Positions 16,734-23,432 of a stretch of 43,198 nt of DNA are shown here, one piece after another. A model generated the notes under the pieces. The model had not been told where the DNA came from, searched no databases, and saw nothing but the letters and a program-made list of their open reading frames with translations. The translations under genes were made by a program, and so were the position numbers. Location of the stretch: the NCBI GenBank assembly GCA_964396055.1, contig CAYNDV010000024.1, positions 1-43,198 of the forward strand, in the 5' to 3' direction. Every line of letters begins with the position of its first letter. The stretch's first letter is position 1. The stretch is from CAYJPV01 sp964396055. Its GTDB lineage: Bacteria > Acidobacteriota > Vicinamibacteria > Vicinamibacterales > JAKQTR01.

Positions 16734-16929
16734 GGCCGGGCGCCGCAGGCGGGCGCACGCCCCATTCCGATCGCATCTGGGACAAGCCGTCCATGTACAC
16801 GGCGGCGCGTTCGCGCTCCTCCTCCGTCTTCAGCGTCTTCAGCAGTTCGACGGCCTTCATCAGGTCGCGCTGGATGGTGGCCTTGGTCGCGTGGTGGTAG
16901 AGGCGCGTGATCTCGGCGATGGCGTCCAT
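16687..16929 (-). CDS. Small conserved-looking 80-residue protein
   Basis: Encodes MDAIAEITRLYHHATKATIQ, then a helical, Lys/Glu-rich middle (VELLKTLKTEEERERAAVYM) and a basic Pro/Gly/Arg tail. Composition is protein-like rather than a GC-shadow. The start is supported by CAGGAGACC upstream on the minus strand (near 16935-16943) and a TATAAT at 16965-16970 reading the same way. The first 45 residues resemble a coiled or helical-hairpin segment. It converges on the HEAT-like gene, overlapping its 3' end by 47 bases. Function unknown. Confidence 0.65.
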   Translation of the reverse strand: MDAIAEITRLYHHATKATIQRDLMKAVELLKTLKTEEERERAAVYMDGLSQMRSEWGVRPPAAPGPKTGATARRKGSSAR

Positions 16930-16964
16930 GTGGTCTCCTGCCGGAAGGCGTCGTCGTCGCAGAC

Positions 16965-16972
16965 ATTATAAT
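16965..16972. promoter_or_regulatory. Bidirectional -10 element (ATTATAAT)
   Basis: The 8-mer ATTATAAT contains TATAAT on the plus strand (16967-16972, toward nagZ) and on the minus strand (16965-16970, toward the 80-residue gene). No good -35 box is visible in either direction. If used, the nagZ transcript would start near 16979 with a leader of about 105 bases that contains the palindromic repeats. The divergent transcript would have a leader of about 30 bases. Confidence 0.5.
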
Positions 16973-16985
16973 GAGTCGGACCAAT

Positions 16986-17075
16986 CAATCCCGGATTGAT
17001 TTCCGGGATGCGGGTGGAAACCGAGATGAACAATCCCGGATTGATTTCCGGGATGCGGTGGAAATCAATCCGGGA
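16986..17075 (+). repeat. Duplicated palindrome plus inverted third copy in nagZ leader
   Basis: Two near-identical 34-35 base copies lie at 16986-17020 and 17031-17064, 45 bases apart. Each contains an 8-bp palindrome, ATCCCGGA-TTGATT-TCCGGGAT (copy 2 arms 17033-17040 and 17047-17054). A third element, GGAAATCAATCCGGGA at 17060-17075, is the exact reverse complement of a 16-base segment in each copy (16989-17004 and 17034-17049). Copy 2 and element 3 can form a 16-bp stem with a loop of about 10 bases, ending eight bases before the nagZ ATG. This pairing is mutually exclusive with the short hairpin in copy 2. Confidence 0.85.
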
Positions 17076-17083
17076 CTGCTAAC

Positions 17084-18172
17084 ATGTCGCCTTCCGGTCT
17101 GCGGCGTCAGATTGGCCAGTTGGTCGCGCTGGGGCTGCCCGGTCCCGTCGTCACGCCGGAGGTGCGGTCGCTGGCCCGCGAGTTCGACCTGGGTGGCGTT
17201 ATTCTCTTCAAGCGCAACGTGGTGGAACCGGCGCAGGTGGCCGAACTCGCCTTCGAGTGCCGAACCCTCGTGCGGGACACGCCGCTGTGGGTGGCGGTGG
17301 ATCAGGAAGGCGGCCGCGTGGCCCGGCTGCGCGCGCCGCTGACCGAGTGGCCGCCCGCGCACACGCTGGGCCGGAGCGGTGACGCCGGCCTGGCGGCGCG
17401 TTTCGCCGGCGCGATGGCCCGTGAACTGCGCGCGCTCGGCATCACGTTCGACTGCGCGCCGGTGCTCGACATCCTGACCAACCCCCAGAACCCCGCCATC
17501 GGCGACCGGGCGCTGGGCACGGACGCCGCTACGGTGGCGCGCCTGGGCGCGGCGATCGTGCGTGCGATCCAGGCTGAGGGCGTCGCGGCGTGCGGCAAAC
17601 ACTTCCCGGGCCACGGTGATACGGCCGTCGACTCCCACCACGAGCTGCCCGTCGTCGAGCACGGGCCGGATCGGCTGCGCGCCGTCGAGTACGAGCCGTT
17701 CCGGGCCGCGGTCGCGGCCGGCGTTGCCGGCGTGATGGTGGCGCACCTGCTGGTGCCGGCCTTCGACGAGACCCGGCCCGCGAGTCTGTCGCGCGCCGTG
17801 GTGACGGGTGAGCTGCGTGAGGGCCTGGCCTTCGACGGCCTGATCGCCACCGACGACCTCTACATGAAGGGCTGCGCCGGGCGCGTGGCGCCGCCGCTGG
17901 CCGCCGTGGAGGCCGTGGCCGCCGGCCACGACCTGGTGTTGCTGTGCGAGCCCCGGCCCGACGACCAGGCGGCGGCGCTCGAGCACCTCGTGCGCGCGCT
18001 CGAGGACGGACGCCTGGCGTGGACGGCCGTCGATCGGTCCGTCCAGCGGCACCTTCAGGCCAAGGCCACCTACCTCGCGGGTCTCGAGAACCGCCCGGCG
18101 ACGCGCTGGCGCGACCTCATCGGGTGCGAGGCCCATCAGGCCGTGGCGGCTGAGATGGCGGGCTATGCGTAA
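17084..18172 (+). CDS. nagZ: Beta-N-acetylhexosaminidase NagZ (GH3)
   Basis: A 362-residue cytoplasmic-type enzyme that removes GlcNAc from GlcNAc-anhydroMurNAc-peptides in cell-wall recycling. GH3/NagZ signatures: GVILFKRNV, AVDQEGGRVARL, FDCAPVLDI, the KHFPGHGDTAVDSHHELP loop (Lys172-His173, with the His/Asp pair that assists catalysis) and ATDDLYMKG holding the nucleophile Asp (257 or 258). There is no signal peptide, as expected for the recycling enzyme. The ATG at 17084 follows a leader with stable palindromes. It overlaps the next gene by eight bases, and mpl follows, so the operon reads as murein recycling. Confidence 0.94.
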   Translation: MSPSGLRRQIGQLVALGLPGPVVTPEVRSLAREFDLGGVILFKRNVVEPAQVAELAFECRTLVRDTPLWVAVDQEGGRVARLRAPLTEWPPAHTLGRSGDAGLAARFAGAMARELRALGITFDCAPVLDILTNPQNPAIGDRALGTDAATVARLGAAIVRAIQAEGVAACGKHFPGHGDTAVDSHHELPVVEHGPDRLRAVEYEPFRAAVAAGVAGVMVAHLLVPAFDETRPASLSRAVVTGELREGLAFDGLIATDDLYMKGCAGRVAPPLAAVEAVAAGHDLVLLCEPRPDDQAAALEHLVRALEDGRLAWTAVDRSVQRHLQAKATYLAGLENRPATRWRDLIGCEAHQAVAAEMAGYA

Positions 18173-19088
18173 GCCCCCGGCGCTCCGTTCGGGCGATCGC
18201 GTTGCCCTCGTGGCGCCCGCCAGTCCGTTTCCTCGCGGCGAGTTCGAACGCGGGGTCGCGGAACTGGCTGCACTGGGCTTCGAGCCCGTCTGGGACGATC
18301 GCGTCTTCGCCCGGGATCGGTACCTGGCCGGCCCGGCGGCGGCACGCGCCGACGCGTGGCTGGCCGCGTGGCGCGACCCGACGGTGAAGGCGCTGGTGGC
18401 CGCCCGCGGCGGGTATGGCAGCGTGCAGATCCTCGACGCGCTGCCGCCCGCCGAACTGCGCGCGTTCCCGAAGGTGTTCGTCGGCGCGAGCGACCTGACG
18501 GCGGTCCTGGCGTTCCTCACGGGCGCGTGCGGCGTGGTGGCCGTCCACGGACCGATGGCGGCCGGGCAACTGGCGCGCGGCGCCGACGGGTACGACCGGG
18601 CGAGTTTCGTGGCCGCCGTGTCCGGACCAGGCCCGGTCGGGGAACTCGGGGCCGGGGTCCTCGAGGCCTTCGTGCCCGGCGAAGCGGGCGGGCCCCTGGT
18701 CGGCGGCAACCTGACCCAGCTGGCGGCGTCGCTCGGTACGCCGTTCGCCTTCGACCCGCCGCCGGGCTGTGTCCTGTTCCTCGAGGATGTGCACGAACGC
18801 CCGTACCGCGTGGACCGCCTGCTCACGCAACTGCGCCTGGCGGGCATCCTGGCGCGGGCGCGGGCGCTCGTGTTCGGCGAGATGCGGCACTGCGACGAAG
18901 CCGACGGCAGTCTCAGGTGCCGTGACGTGGTGCGCGACCTGGTGCAGGGGTTCCCGGGGCCTGTGCTGTACGGGCTGCCTGCGGGGCACACGGCGGGACC
19001 GGCCCTGTCGCTGCCCCTGGGCGTGTCGGCCAGGGCTGTCGCGGGACTCCATTCTGTGCTGGCCATCGACGACGTCTCGGTGGCGTGA
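18165..19088 (+). CDS. ldcA: LD-carboxypeptidase (peptidase S66)
   Basis: A 307-residue S66-family peptidase. LdcA trims the terminal D-Ala from murein tetrapeptides in the cytoplasm so that the tripeptide can be reused. Motifs: LRSGDRVALVAPASPF, ARGGYGSVQILD, the nucleophile Ser in VFVGASDLTAVL (often GYSD in homologues), FLEDVHERPYRVDR with the catalytic Glu, and GLPAGHTAGP with the catalytic His. Absence of a signal peptide agrees with a recycling role. It sits between nagZ and mpl, the preceding and following steps for the same peptide. Confidence 0.9.
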   Translation: MRKPPALRSGDRVALVAPASPFPRGEFERGVAELAALGFEPVWDDRVFARDRYLAGPAAARADAWLAAWRDPTVKALVAARGGYGSVQILDALPPAELRAFPKVFVGASDLTAVLAFLTGACGVVAVHGPMAAGQLARGADGYDRASFVAAVSGPGPVGELGAGVLEAFVPGEAGGPLVGGNLTQLAASLGTPFAFDPPPGCVLFLEDVHERPYRVDRLLTQLRLAGILARARALVFGEMRHCDEADGSLRCRDVVRDLVQGFPGPVLYGLPAGHTAGPALSLPLGVSARAVAGLHSVLAIDDVSVA

Positions 19089-20524
19089 GGGGGCCTGTGA
19101 CACACGTACACTTCATCGGGATTTGCGGCACCGCGATGGCCACCCTGGCCGCCATGCTGAAGCAGCGCGGCTGCGAGGTCCGCGGGTCCGACCTCAACGT
19201 CTACCCGCCGATGAGCACGTTCCTGGAGCGCGAGGGGATCCCGATCCTCTCGGGATACGCCGCCGCCCACATCACGCCCGATCTCGACCTGGTCGTGGTC
19301 GGCAACGCGATCTCGCGGGGCAACCCCGAACTGGAAGAGGTGCTCGACCGGAAGATCCGGTACTGCTCCCTGCCTGAGGCCATCCGTGATCACTTCCTCT
19401 GGGGCGCGCGGTCGATCGTCGTGGCCGGGACGCACGGCAAGACGACGACCACCTCGATGACGGGGTGGTTGCTGGTGCACGCGGGCCTCGATCCGAGCGT
19501 GCTGGTGGGCGGCGTCGCGGCGGACCTCGGGCCCGGCGGGTCGAGCTACCGCCTGGGCAGCGGGCGCGACTTCGTGATCGAGGGCGACGAGTACGACAGC
19601 GCCTACTTCGACAAGACCGCGAAGTTCCTGAAGTACGTGCCCGACATCGCCGTCATCGGCAACGTCGAGTTCGATCACGCGGACATCTACGCCGACCTCG
19701 ATGCCGTACGCCTGGCGTTCCGGCGCCTCGTGAACCTGGTGCCGCGCCGCGGCCTGCTGGTGCTGGGCGCCGACAGCCCCGACGCGCTCGCGCTGCGGGA
19801 GGCGGCCGTGTCGCGCGTGGAGACGTTCGGCCTCGGCGACGGCGCCGACTGGCACGGCTACGACCTCGACGCGTCGCCGTCGGGCACCTGCTTCCGCGTG
19901 CAGCACCGGGGCCGCAGCCTGGGCCGGTTCGAGATGTCGCTGGTGGGCGCCTACAACGTCAGGAACGCGCTGGCAGCCATGGCCGTGGCCCACGACGTGG
20001 GCGTGGGAGAGGACCGCCTGCGGTCGGGGCTGGCCACGTTCTCGGGGGTGAAGCGGCGTCTCGAGACGGTCGGCACCGCCGGCGGCGTCACGGTGTTCGA
20101 CGACTTCGCGCATCACCCGACTGCCGTGAAAGAGACGCTGGCGGCCCTGCGGTCGGCGTATCCGGATCGCCGGATCTGGGCGGTGTTCGAACCGCGGTCC
20201 GCGTCGGCGTGCCGTCGCGTCTTCCAGGACTCGTTCGCCGACGCGTTCCGCGGCGCCGACGAGGTGGTGCTGCCGCCCGTCTATCGTTCGACCCTGGCGG
20301 AGGACCAGCGCCTGTCGATCGGGCAACTGGTCGCGGACCTCGCCGCGCGCGGGCAGCGGGCGCGCCAGTTACCGTCGGTGGAGGCCATCGTGGAGGTCGT
20401 CGCCCGCGAGGCCGGCCCCGGGGACCTGGTGGTCTGCATGTCGAACGGCGGGTTCGGCGGCATCCACGGCAAGCTGCTGGCCGCGCTGGAGGCGTCCGCG
20501 CCGGGCCGGGCGCCGTCGCCGTAG
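19085..20524 (+). CDS. mpl: Murein peptide ligase Mpl
   Basis: A 479-residue Mur ligase that joins recycled L-Ala-gamma-D-Glu-meso-DAP to UDP-MurNAc. The N-terminal Rossmann-like segment HVHFIGICGTAMATLA and the P-loop AGTHGKTTTTS (residues 114-124) are clear. EGDEYDSAYFDK and GNVEFDHADIYADL favour Mpl over MurC, as does the FDDFAHHPTAVKETL motif with context. The nagZ and ldcA neighbours make the recycling ligase the natural reading; a MurC role is the alternative. The GTG at 19085 overlaps the ldcA TGA (GTGA). Confidence 0.88.
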   Translation: MRGPVTHVHFIGICGTAMATLAAMLKQRGCEVRGSDLNVYPPMSTFLEREGIPILSGYAAAHITPDLDLVVVGNAISRGNPELEEVLDRKIRYCSLPEAIRDHFLWGARSIVVAGTHGKTTTTSMTGWLLVHAGLDPSVLVGGVAADLGPGGSSYRLGSGRDFVIEGDEYDSAYFDKTAKFLKYVPDIAVIGNVEFDHADIYADLDAVRLAFRRLVNLVPRRGLLVLGADSPDALALREAAVSRVETFGLGDGADWHGYDLDASPSGTCFRVQHRGRSLGRFEMSLVGAYNVRNALAAMAVAHDVGVGEDRLRSGLATFSGVKRRLETVGTAGGVTVFDDFAHHPTAVKETLAALRSAYPDRRIWAVFEPRSASACRRVFQDSFADAFRGADEVVLPPVYRSTLAEDQRLSIGQLVADLAARGQRARQLPSVEAIVEVVAREAGPGDLVVCMSNGGFGGIHGKLLAALEASAPGRAPSP

Positions 20525-20562
20525 TGCAGGGCCCCGTAGGGCAGGGCTTCAGCCCTGCACTA
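20522..20562. terminator. Bidirectional terminator-like palindrome between mpl and secretin
   Basis: An 11-bp outer stem (20522-20532 with 20552-20562) spans the mpl stop codon and the end of the convergent gene. A competing inner stem, GCAGGGC-TTCA-GCCCTGC (20541-20558), has a four-base loop. No long T-run follows on either strand, so efficiency is uncertain. The inner hairpin matches another copy at 24423-24440 and may be a dispersed repeat that also serves as the terminator. Confidence 0.6.
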
Positions 20563-22323
20563 CTTCTTGATCACGGGCAGCGTGACCGGCGGCGGGAGTG
20601 GCTCGTTCATCGGGATGTCGAGCACGGCGCCCTGATCGCGGCCCACGACAAAGGGCCGCAGGTCGTCCTCGCTGATGTCGAGCACGCGGATGATCCGCGG
20701 CGTGAGCGTCAGGATGATGTCCGTCTCCTGGGTTTCTTTCCGGTTCTTGGCGAAGAAGCGCCCGATGAGCGGCAGGTCGGACAACCCGGGCACGCCCTCC
20801 AGCACGGTTCGCTCGTCGTCGCGGATCAGCCCGGCGAGCACGCTGGTCTCGCCGTCCCGCAGCCGGATCATCGTGTTCACCGACCGGTTGCCGAAGGTCG
20901 GCAGACCGCCGTAGCCCGTGCCCGAGATGCTGCTGACCTCGACCTTCAGCGCCAGCGTCACGTCGTCGTTGTGGTGCATCCGCGGCGTGATGTCGATGTT
21001 GACGCCGATGTTCTCGTAGTTGAACGACGTGATCGGCTGCTGGTTGACGCCGCCCTGGGCGATGGGCGCGAAGACGGTCACCGGCACGGGCACCCGTTCG
21101 CCGAAGCGGGCCTGCGCGGCGACGCCGTCCTGGGACCGGAGCTGGGGATTGGCGAGCGTGCGCGAGCTCTGGTCCGACTTGAGCAGCCGGTAGAAGAGCG
21201 CCGGGAAGTTGGTGAGGAAGACATCCGCCGACGTCAGGGTCTGCAGGTCGCGCAGCGTCAGGTTCTCCTGGTTGACGCCGATCTGGCCGTCGATGCCCGG
21301 GCTTCCCGGTGACGCGATCTGCAGGCCGTACTCCTTCAGCCGCGTGCGATCGACTTCGAGCACCTCGACGTCCACCACGACCTCGGCCCGGGCCTTGTCG
21401 ATGGCGGCGATGATGCGGCCGGCCGCCGCCACGCGTTCGGGCGTGTCCTTCAGCGTGACGGCGTTGGTGCCGCTCACCGGCGCAATGCGGCGGGCGTCGA
21501 CCACGATCCGCAGCAGATCGATGGTCTCCTTGACGTCGACGTTGGAGAGATAGAAGGTCCGGACCACCTCTTCTTCGTACTCGCGGCGCTTGGCGGCCGT
21601 GTCCGGGATGATCGTGATCGTGCGGGGCGCGGTCACGCGGTAGAAGTTGCGGGTGCTGGCGGTGAGGGCGGCCAGCGCCTGCGGGAAGGACGTCTTGCGG
21701 AGGTCGACGGTGACCGGGGCCTCGCGGAACGCCGGATCGAAGACGACGTTGATGTCGGCGAAGCGGGCCAGCGCCGTGAAGACGTCCCGGCTCGAGGCCT
21801 CGCGGAAGATGAGCGAGTCGGGCAGCGTCAGACCCGCGGGCAGGTCGAGGCCCGGCGGCGGGAGGTCGCGGGCCCGGTCGATCAGGGTCTGCAGCTGCGT
21901 CTTGCCCTCGGCGGTGACGGCCATCCTGGCGCGCAGCTTCGACCGCACCTCGCGCAGCGCATCGCCCAGTTCGGTGTTCGCCGGCGAGAGCTGCTGGGCG
22001 ATCTGGTACTCGACCAGCGCCTCTTCGAGGCGTCCCGCCGACGCCAGCCTGCGGGCCCGCAGCATGTGGTCCTGGGTGGCGCGCAGCTTGGCCCGCTCGA
22101 GCGCCAGACGCGCGTTCTGGTCGTTCGGGTCCTTGCGCACGGCGCTCGTGTACTCGATGACGGCCTTGTCCCAGTCCTGCTGCCGCTCGGCCAGCTGGCC
22201 CTGACTGATGGCGGTCTTCGGCGCACAGGCCGGCAGGGCGGCGCCGAGCAGGACCGCCAGGATCGTGGCGGCCGCCGCGCGGCCCGGCCGCTTAGCGCGA
22301 GTCGCGGCTGTTCGTGATGACAT
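20560..22323 (-). CDS. TPR-secretin lipoprotein (type II/III secretion family)
   Basis: A 587-residue predicted outer-membrane protein. A signal peptide ends in the lipobox LPAC (Cys33), so it should be lipidated. TPR-type helices occupy about residues 40-115 (DKAVIEYTSAVRKDPNDQNA). Then come an STN/N0-like domain (DVFTALARFADINVVFDPAF), an N1-like domain (RTFYLSNVDVKETIDLLRIV) and the secretin core (NYENIGVNIDITPRM, VLAGLIRDDERTVLEGVPGL, TDIILTLTPRII). GspD- or PilQ-type secretins form gated outer-membrane pores. No other type II genes flank it; lolA and a rhodanese-like gene precede it on the same strand. Its ATG at 22323 overlaps lolA by 32 bases. It is distinct from the pilQ at the window end. 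Confidence 0.9.
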   Translation of the reverse strand: MSSRTAATRAKRPGRAAAATILAVLLGAALPACAPKTAISQGQLAERQQDWDKAVIEYTSAVRKDPNDQNARLALERAKLRATQDHMLRARRLASAGRLEEALVEYQIAQQLSPANTELGDALREVRSKLRARMAVTAEGKTQLQTLIDRARDLPPPGLDLPAGLTLPDSLIFREASSRDVFTALARFADINVVFDPAFREAPVTVDLRKTSFPQALAALTASTRNFYRVTAPRTITIIPDTAAKRREYEEEVVRTFYLSNVDVKETIDLLRIVVDARRIAPVSGTNAVTLKDTPERVAAAGRIIAAIDKARAEVVVDVEVLEVDRTRLKEYGLQIASPGSPGIDGQIGVNQENLTLRDLQTLTSADVFLTNFPALFYRLLKSDQSSRTLANPQLRSQDGVAAQARFGERVPVPVTVFAPIAQGGVNQQPITSFNYENIGVNIDITPRMHHNDDVTLALKVEVSSISGTGYGGLPTFGNRSVNTMIRLRDGETSVLAGLIRDDERTVLEGVPGLSDLPLIGRFFAKNRKETQETDIILTLTPRIIRVLDISEDDLRPFVVGRDQGAVLDIPMNEPLPPPVTLPVIKK

Positions 22324-22990
22324 CGACGCCCCGGGGTATGGTAAACCGGAAGTCCTTGTCGGGCACGCCCGAGTTCTCGCGAATCTGGCCGAAGGTGAAG
22401 GCCGAACGCCCGCCCTGCGCGTCCACGGTCTCGAGGCCGCGGATCTGCAGCGTGGCTGGATCGACCAGCAGGATCATCCACTCGAATTCGGTCTCGGGCT
22501 GACGTGGCGTCAGCGTGACACCGACGGTGCCCGGCAGGCGCAGGGACTCGGGGGCGACCGGCGACGCCACGAAATCCCGACCGAGATGGCCGCGCCCCGC
22601 CAGGAACAGGGCTGGCGTCGAGAGGGCCTCTCCCGACGGCACGGCGCTGACGGTGACCTGCCGATCCTCCGGCACGTACGCGTACAGGCGCACGCCGTCC
22701 GAGACGAAGGTCTTTCGTTCAGGCGACGTGTACTCCCAGCGCATCATGCCCGGCTTCTTGAACGTCACGGTCCCGCGTTCGACCGCGGTCTTGCGGAGGA
22801 CGCCGCCCTCGTAGGCGTGCACGAAGTCCGCCCGCAGGTCCCGGACCGTGTCGTACCGGCGCTGGATGGCTTCGGCCAGGGCCGTGGGCGTCAGCCCGGC
22901 CGCCGGGCCCTGCGCAAACGCTGCCGCGCCCGCCGCCAGGACCAGCAGCAGGCCCGCGAGCCATCGGGCGGGACCGCGCGTGACGGGCAG
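22292..22990 (-). CDS. lolA: Outer-membrane lipoprotein carrier LolA
   Basis: A periplasmic chaperone that ferries lipoproteins from LolCDE to the outer membrane; 232 residues from this start. The body is LolA-like: a signal peptide (WLAGLLLVLAAGAAAFAQ), then LAEAIQRRYDTVRDLRADFV, RGTVTFKKPGMMRWEY and WMILLVDPATLQIRGLETVD. I chose a CTG at 22990 because AAGGAG at 22996-23001 lies five bases before it and it gives a clean signal peptide. The only earlier standard start in frame (ATG at 23074) would add 28 residues ahead of the signal peptide and overlap the upstream gene by about 80 bases. The annotation may therefore appear as 22292-23074 elsewhere. Confidence 0.85.
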   Translation of the reverse strand: MPVTRGPARWLAGLLLVLAAGAAAFAQGPAAGLTPTALAEAIQRRYDTVRDLRADFVHAYEGGVLRKTAVERGTVTFKKPGMMRWEYTSPERKTFVSDGVRLYAYVPEDRQVTVSAVPSGEALSTPALFLAGRGHLGRDFVASPVAPESLRLPGTVGVTLTPRQPETEFEWMILLVDPATLQIRGLETVDAQGGRSAFTFGQIRENSGVPDKDFRFTIPRGVDVITNSRDSR

Positions 22991-22992
22991 AG

Positions 22993-23370
22993 CTACTCCT
23001 TTGCCGCCGCAGCCGGCGCGGGTGCCGGGCGCACGGCCTCCTTCGTGTCGGTCGCGAAGCTGCCGGCAACCCACTCCGGCAGTCCGCCCTTCAGGACCGA
23101 GACGCGCAGCACGGCCGCCGCCAGTTCGGCGGCCACACGGACGGCCGTGATCTCGTCGGGGTCCGAATCATAGACGACGATGTCGCGCCCCTTCGGGAGC
23201 GCGGCCGCCGACACGGCATGCGGGGCCACGCGCACGGCCCCGGGCAGTGTCATCGTGCTGTGCTCCCACGGGTACTTCAGACGGGCATCGACGACCACCG
23301 GCCGGCCGGCGTCGTCGGCCGCTTCGAGTCTCTGCTTGAGATCTTCCTTGGAGATGCGCGCAACAGCCAT
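22993..23370 (-). CDS. Rhodanese-like domain protein lacking the catalytic Cys
   Basis: A 125-residue single-domain protein. The rhodanese fold is suggested by VVVDARLKYPWEHSTMTLPGA near the N-terminus and VSVLKGGLPEWVAG near the C-terminus, typical of the family ends. Where active rhodaneses have Cys (VVYCxxG), this one has Asp68 in IVVYDSDPDE, so sulfur transfer is not expected; it may bind a partner or ligand. The ATG at 23370 is favoured over a GTG at 23385. Its final codons supply the lolA Shine-Dalgarno sequence, so expression is tied to lolA and the secretin. Confidence 0.8.
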   Translation of the reverse strand: MAVARISKEDLKQRLEAADDAGRPVVVDARLKYPWEHSTMTLPGAVRVAPHAVSAAALPKGRDIVVYDSDPDEITAVRVAAELAAAVLRVSVLKGGLPEWVAGSFATDTKEAVRPAPAPAAAAKE

Positions 23371-23376
23371 GCGCGT

Positions 23377-23382
23377 ATTGTA
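23377..23382 (-). promoter_or_regulatory. -10 box giving a leaderless message for rhodanese-like gene
   Basis: TACAAT on the minus strand ends six bases before the ATG at 23370, so transcription would begin at or next to the A of the start codon. No -35 match is seen. It lies back-to-back with the murB -10 at 23411. Confidence 0.4.
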
Positions 23383-23407
23383 CACCGGCCCCTGCGCCTT
23401 GCCGCCC

Positions 23408-23416
23408 TGGTATACA
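23408..23416 (+). promoter_or_regulatory. Extended -10 promoter for murB
   Basis: TGG followed by TATACA (23411-23416) fits the extended -10 pattern TGnTATAnT-like class, with start expected near 23423, about ten bases before the murB ATG. No -35 box is evident, which is common for extended -10 promoters. Confidence 0.5.
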
Positions 23417-23432
23417 CTGGCCGCACGCCTGC

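Noticed and set aside
16986..17075. Possible CRISPR-like direct repeats
   Set aside because: Only two direct copies with a ten-base interval and no cas genes; the third element is inverted. Better explained as hairpin-forming leader repeats.
16985..20326. 1113-codon open frame on the minus strand opposite nagZ-ldcA-mpl
   Set aside because: Typical GC-driven antisense frame, rich in Arg and His; no motif seen.
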